Source of the DNA: Thermoanaerobacterales bacterium
Lineage (GTDB): Bacteria; Bacillota; Thermosediminibacteria; Thermosediminibacterales; Tepidanaerobacteraceae
NCBI GenBank assembly: GCA_012841995.1
Contig: DUTQ01000014.1
Location: 1 to 6,319 of the forward strand
Length of the DNA stretch: 6,319 nucleotides
Direction of reading: 5' to 3'
Shown here: positions 4,998 through 6,319 of the stretch, piece after piece
Layout of the letters: the number at the start of each line of letters is the position of its first letter
Numbering within the stretch: position 1 is the stretch's first letter
Made by a program: the position numbers and the translations under genes
The notes under the pieces: model-generated
Databases searched by the model: none
Seen by the model: the letters and a program-made list of their open reading frames with translations, nothing else
What the model was told of the DNA's origin: nothing

Positions 4998-6319
4998 ATG
5001 GGACTGTGGGAAAATTTAAAAAATAAATTGATGGCGGAATCAGAAGAAATGGATGTACCCTTGAATCCCATACCGCTTGAAAAAAGAGAGTCATGGATTG
5101 GACCGGCAATCGTATATGCAGGAGTACAATTTAGCTTTGCTGTTGTTATGGCTGGATCAGGGCTCGGTCTAGGCTTGAGCATAAAGGGAGTTATACTAGC
5201 AACAATCATAGGCTTGGTAATACTTTCATGGTTAGGAGATTCCATTAATGCGTATATAGGAGCAAAAACAGGGCTACCTGGTGCTGTTATAGCAAGACAG
5301 AGCTTTGGAACTCTGCAAGCCCGCATAGTAGCTTCTCTTGTAATGGTTATGCTGCACACTGGATGGTGGGCCATCAATACCACATTAGTTGCAAATGCAT
5401 TCTGCACAGCTTTCGGGATCGATTACACTAAAAATTTTTTGCCTTGGGCTATAATGATAGTAGTACTGGGGATAATTTTCATAATACCTGCACTTCTAGG
5501 ATATTTATCAATGAAATGGATGGATTATATAGCTGTTCCAGCAGGGCTGCTAATCTTTATAATGGGTATTTATCTTTCAATAAAAACCCATGGAATGGCC
5601 GGAATAGTAAATTGGGCACCAAAACAAACAATGCCAATGTCTGTAGCTGTGTCAACTGTTGTTGGAACGTGTGTTTGTCAATGGGCTATGATTGCAGACT
5701 ATAGTAGGATGCACAGGCCAACGTGGAGAGATTCATTATTAATGCCATCTCTTTTGATAGCTGTCGGAGTTGTTGAAATTATACTCGGTGCAATAATGGC
5801 TATTGGAGTGGGAACGTATGATATAGTACAAATCATGGTATCTCTCGGTTACCCGTTCTGGGCTTATCTCCTATTGTTTATTGCACAATGGACTAGTCAA
5901 ATAGTGGCAGTATATAGTGCAGGACTAAGCCTTGGGAATATGGTAAATGCCAAAGACGCCAAAACTCAAAAATTACTTACCCTTATAATAGGTGTTTTGG
6001 GAATAATTTTGGGAATTGCAGGAATTTTAGACAAATTCATGGACTGGTTGTTGGCATTATCAGTGGTATTTGCACCTTTAGCCAGCATTATGTCAGTTGA
6101 TTTCTTTTTCTTGAGAAAAGAAGAATGGGAAGATATAGATGGCTGGAATATAACCGCAACGATTTCCCTGATAGCCGGTGTTGTAATAGGATACTACAAT
6201 GAATATAAATACCCTATCGGCATACCTCCGTTGCAAATATATGTTTTAACCGGTGTAATTTATTATGTAGCCATGAGGATCAAAGCAGCAATAGCCCCTG
6301 ACCGATTTACTCCTGAGTC
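4998..6319 (+). CDS. NCS1-family nucleobase/hydantoin permease (CodB-like), 3' end cut by window
   Basis: Inner-membrane secondary transporter of the nucleobase:cation symporter-1 family, which carries cytosine, purines, allantoin, hydantoins or thiamine-like rings. The open frame begins MGLWENLKNK and runs 440 codons to the window edge without a stop; CodB-type proteins are about 420-450 aa, so little is missing. After a polar N-terminus (1-33), about 12 hydrophobic segments follow, roughly at 35-55, 62-86, 108-136, 148-170, 177-195, 213-231, 246-272, 286-310, 327-344, 350-371, 386-400 and 411-427. Family marks include GAKTGL (88-93, shared with E. coli CodB), ARQSFG (99-104), TGWW (121-124), ADYSRM (233-238) and the VVFAPLASIMSVDFFFLRK stretch (357-373). 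Position 148 bp after hyuB suggests it imports the HyuAB substrate. Specificity cannot be read reliably from the sequence. Confidence 0.9.
   Translation, partial: MGLWENLKNKLMAESEEMDVPLNPIPLEKRESWIGPAIVYAGVQFSFAVVMAGSGLGLGLSIKGVILATIIGLVILSWLGDSINAYIGAKTGLPGAVIARQSFGTLQARIVASLVMVMLHTGWWAINTTLVANAFCTAFGIDYTKNFLPWAIMIVVLGIIFIIPALLGYLSMKWMDYIAVPAGLLIFIMGIYLSIKTHGMAGIVNWAPKQTMPMSVAVSTVVGTCVCQWAMIADYSRMHRPTWRDSLLMPSLLIAVGVVEIILGAIMAIGVGTYDIVQIMVSLGYPFWAYLLLFIAQWTSQIVAVYSAGLSLGNMVNAKDAKTQKLLTLIIGVLGIILGIAGILDKFMDWLLALSVVFAPLASIMSVDFFFLRKEEWEDIDGWNITATISLIAGVVIGYYNEYKYPIGIPPLQIYVLTGVIYYVAMRIKAAIAPDRFTPE

Noticed and set aside
4904..5407. 167-codon open frame on the minus strand opposite the permease gene
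   Set aside because: It is antisense to a convincing NCS1 transporter frame, has no recognisable family features and is typical of shadow frames opposite membrane proteins.
5444..5704. 86-codon + strand frame inside the permease gene
   Set aside because: It is out of frame with the permease; the permease frame reads cleanly through here with conserved membrane segments and ADYSRM, so this is a shadow.

Overview
The window is one functional locus from an AT-rich, low-GC Gram-positive bacterium. A member of Clostridia or Tissierellia is the best guess, based on strong AGGAGG-type ribosome binding sites, A/T-ending codons, AT-rich spacers and the style of the proteins. The species cannot be named from sequence alone. 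All supported genes lie on the + strand.

Layout: 1-222 is an AT-rich regulatory region with several dyads and a strong Shine-Dalgarno. 223-783 encodes an XRE-family regulator with a C-terminal cupin domain; its full-length frame has no ATG, GTG or TTG start, so a rare AUA start (or a mutated one) must be invoked. 784-948 is the control region of the catabolic genes, with an extended -10 promoter candidate overlapped by a dyad. 949-3030 is hyuA and 3119-4849 is hyuB, the two subunits of an ATP-dependent hydantoinase/oxoprolinase-type enzyme. An 88-bp gap between them holds a possible 30-codon ORF overlapping the hyuB start. 4850-4997 is a spacer with a long, nearly perfect hairpin. 4998 to the window end is an NCS1-family nucleobase/hydantoin transporter (CodB-like), cut by the window edge near its expected C-terminus.

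The likely combined role is uptake of a small cyclic amide or ureide (a hydantoin, N-methylhydantoin, a pyrimidine-like ring or a similar lactam) by the NCS1 permease, ATP-driven ring opening by HyuA-HyuB, and control by the neighbouring sensor-regulator. The families are clear; the substrate is not, because HyuA/HyuB proteins also include 5-oxoprolinases, acetone and acetophenone carboxylases and lactamases. No carbamoylase, racemase, deiminase or carboxylase gamma subunit is visible here. No mobile element, CRISPR array, tRNA or rRNA was seen.
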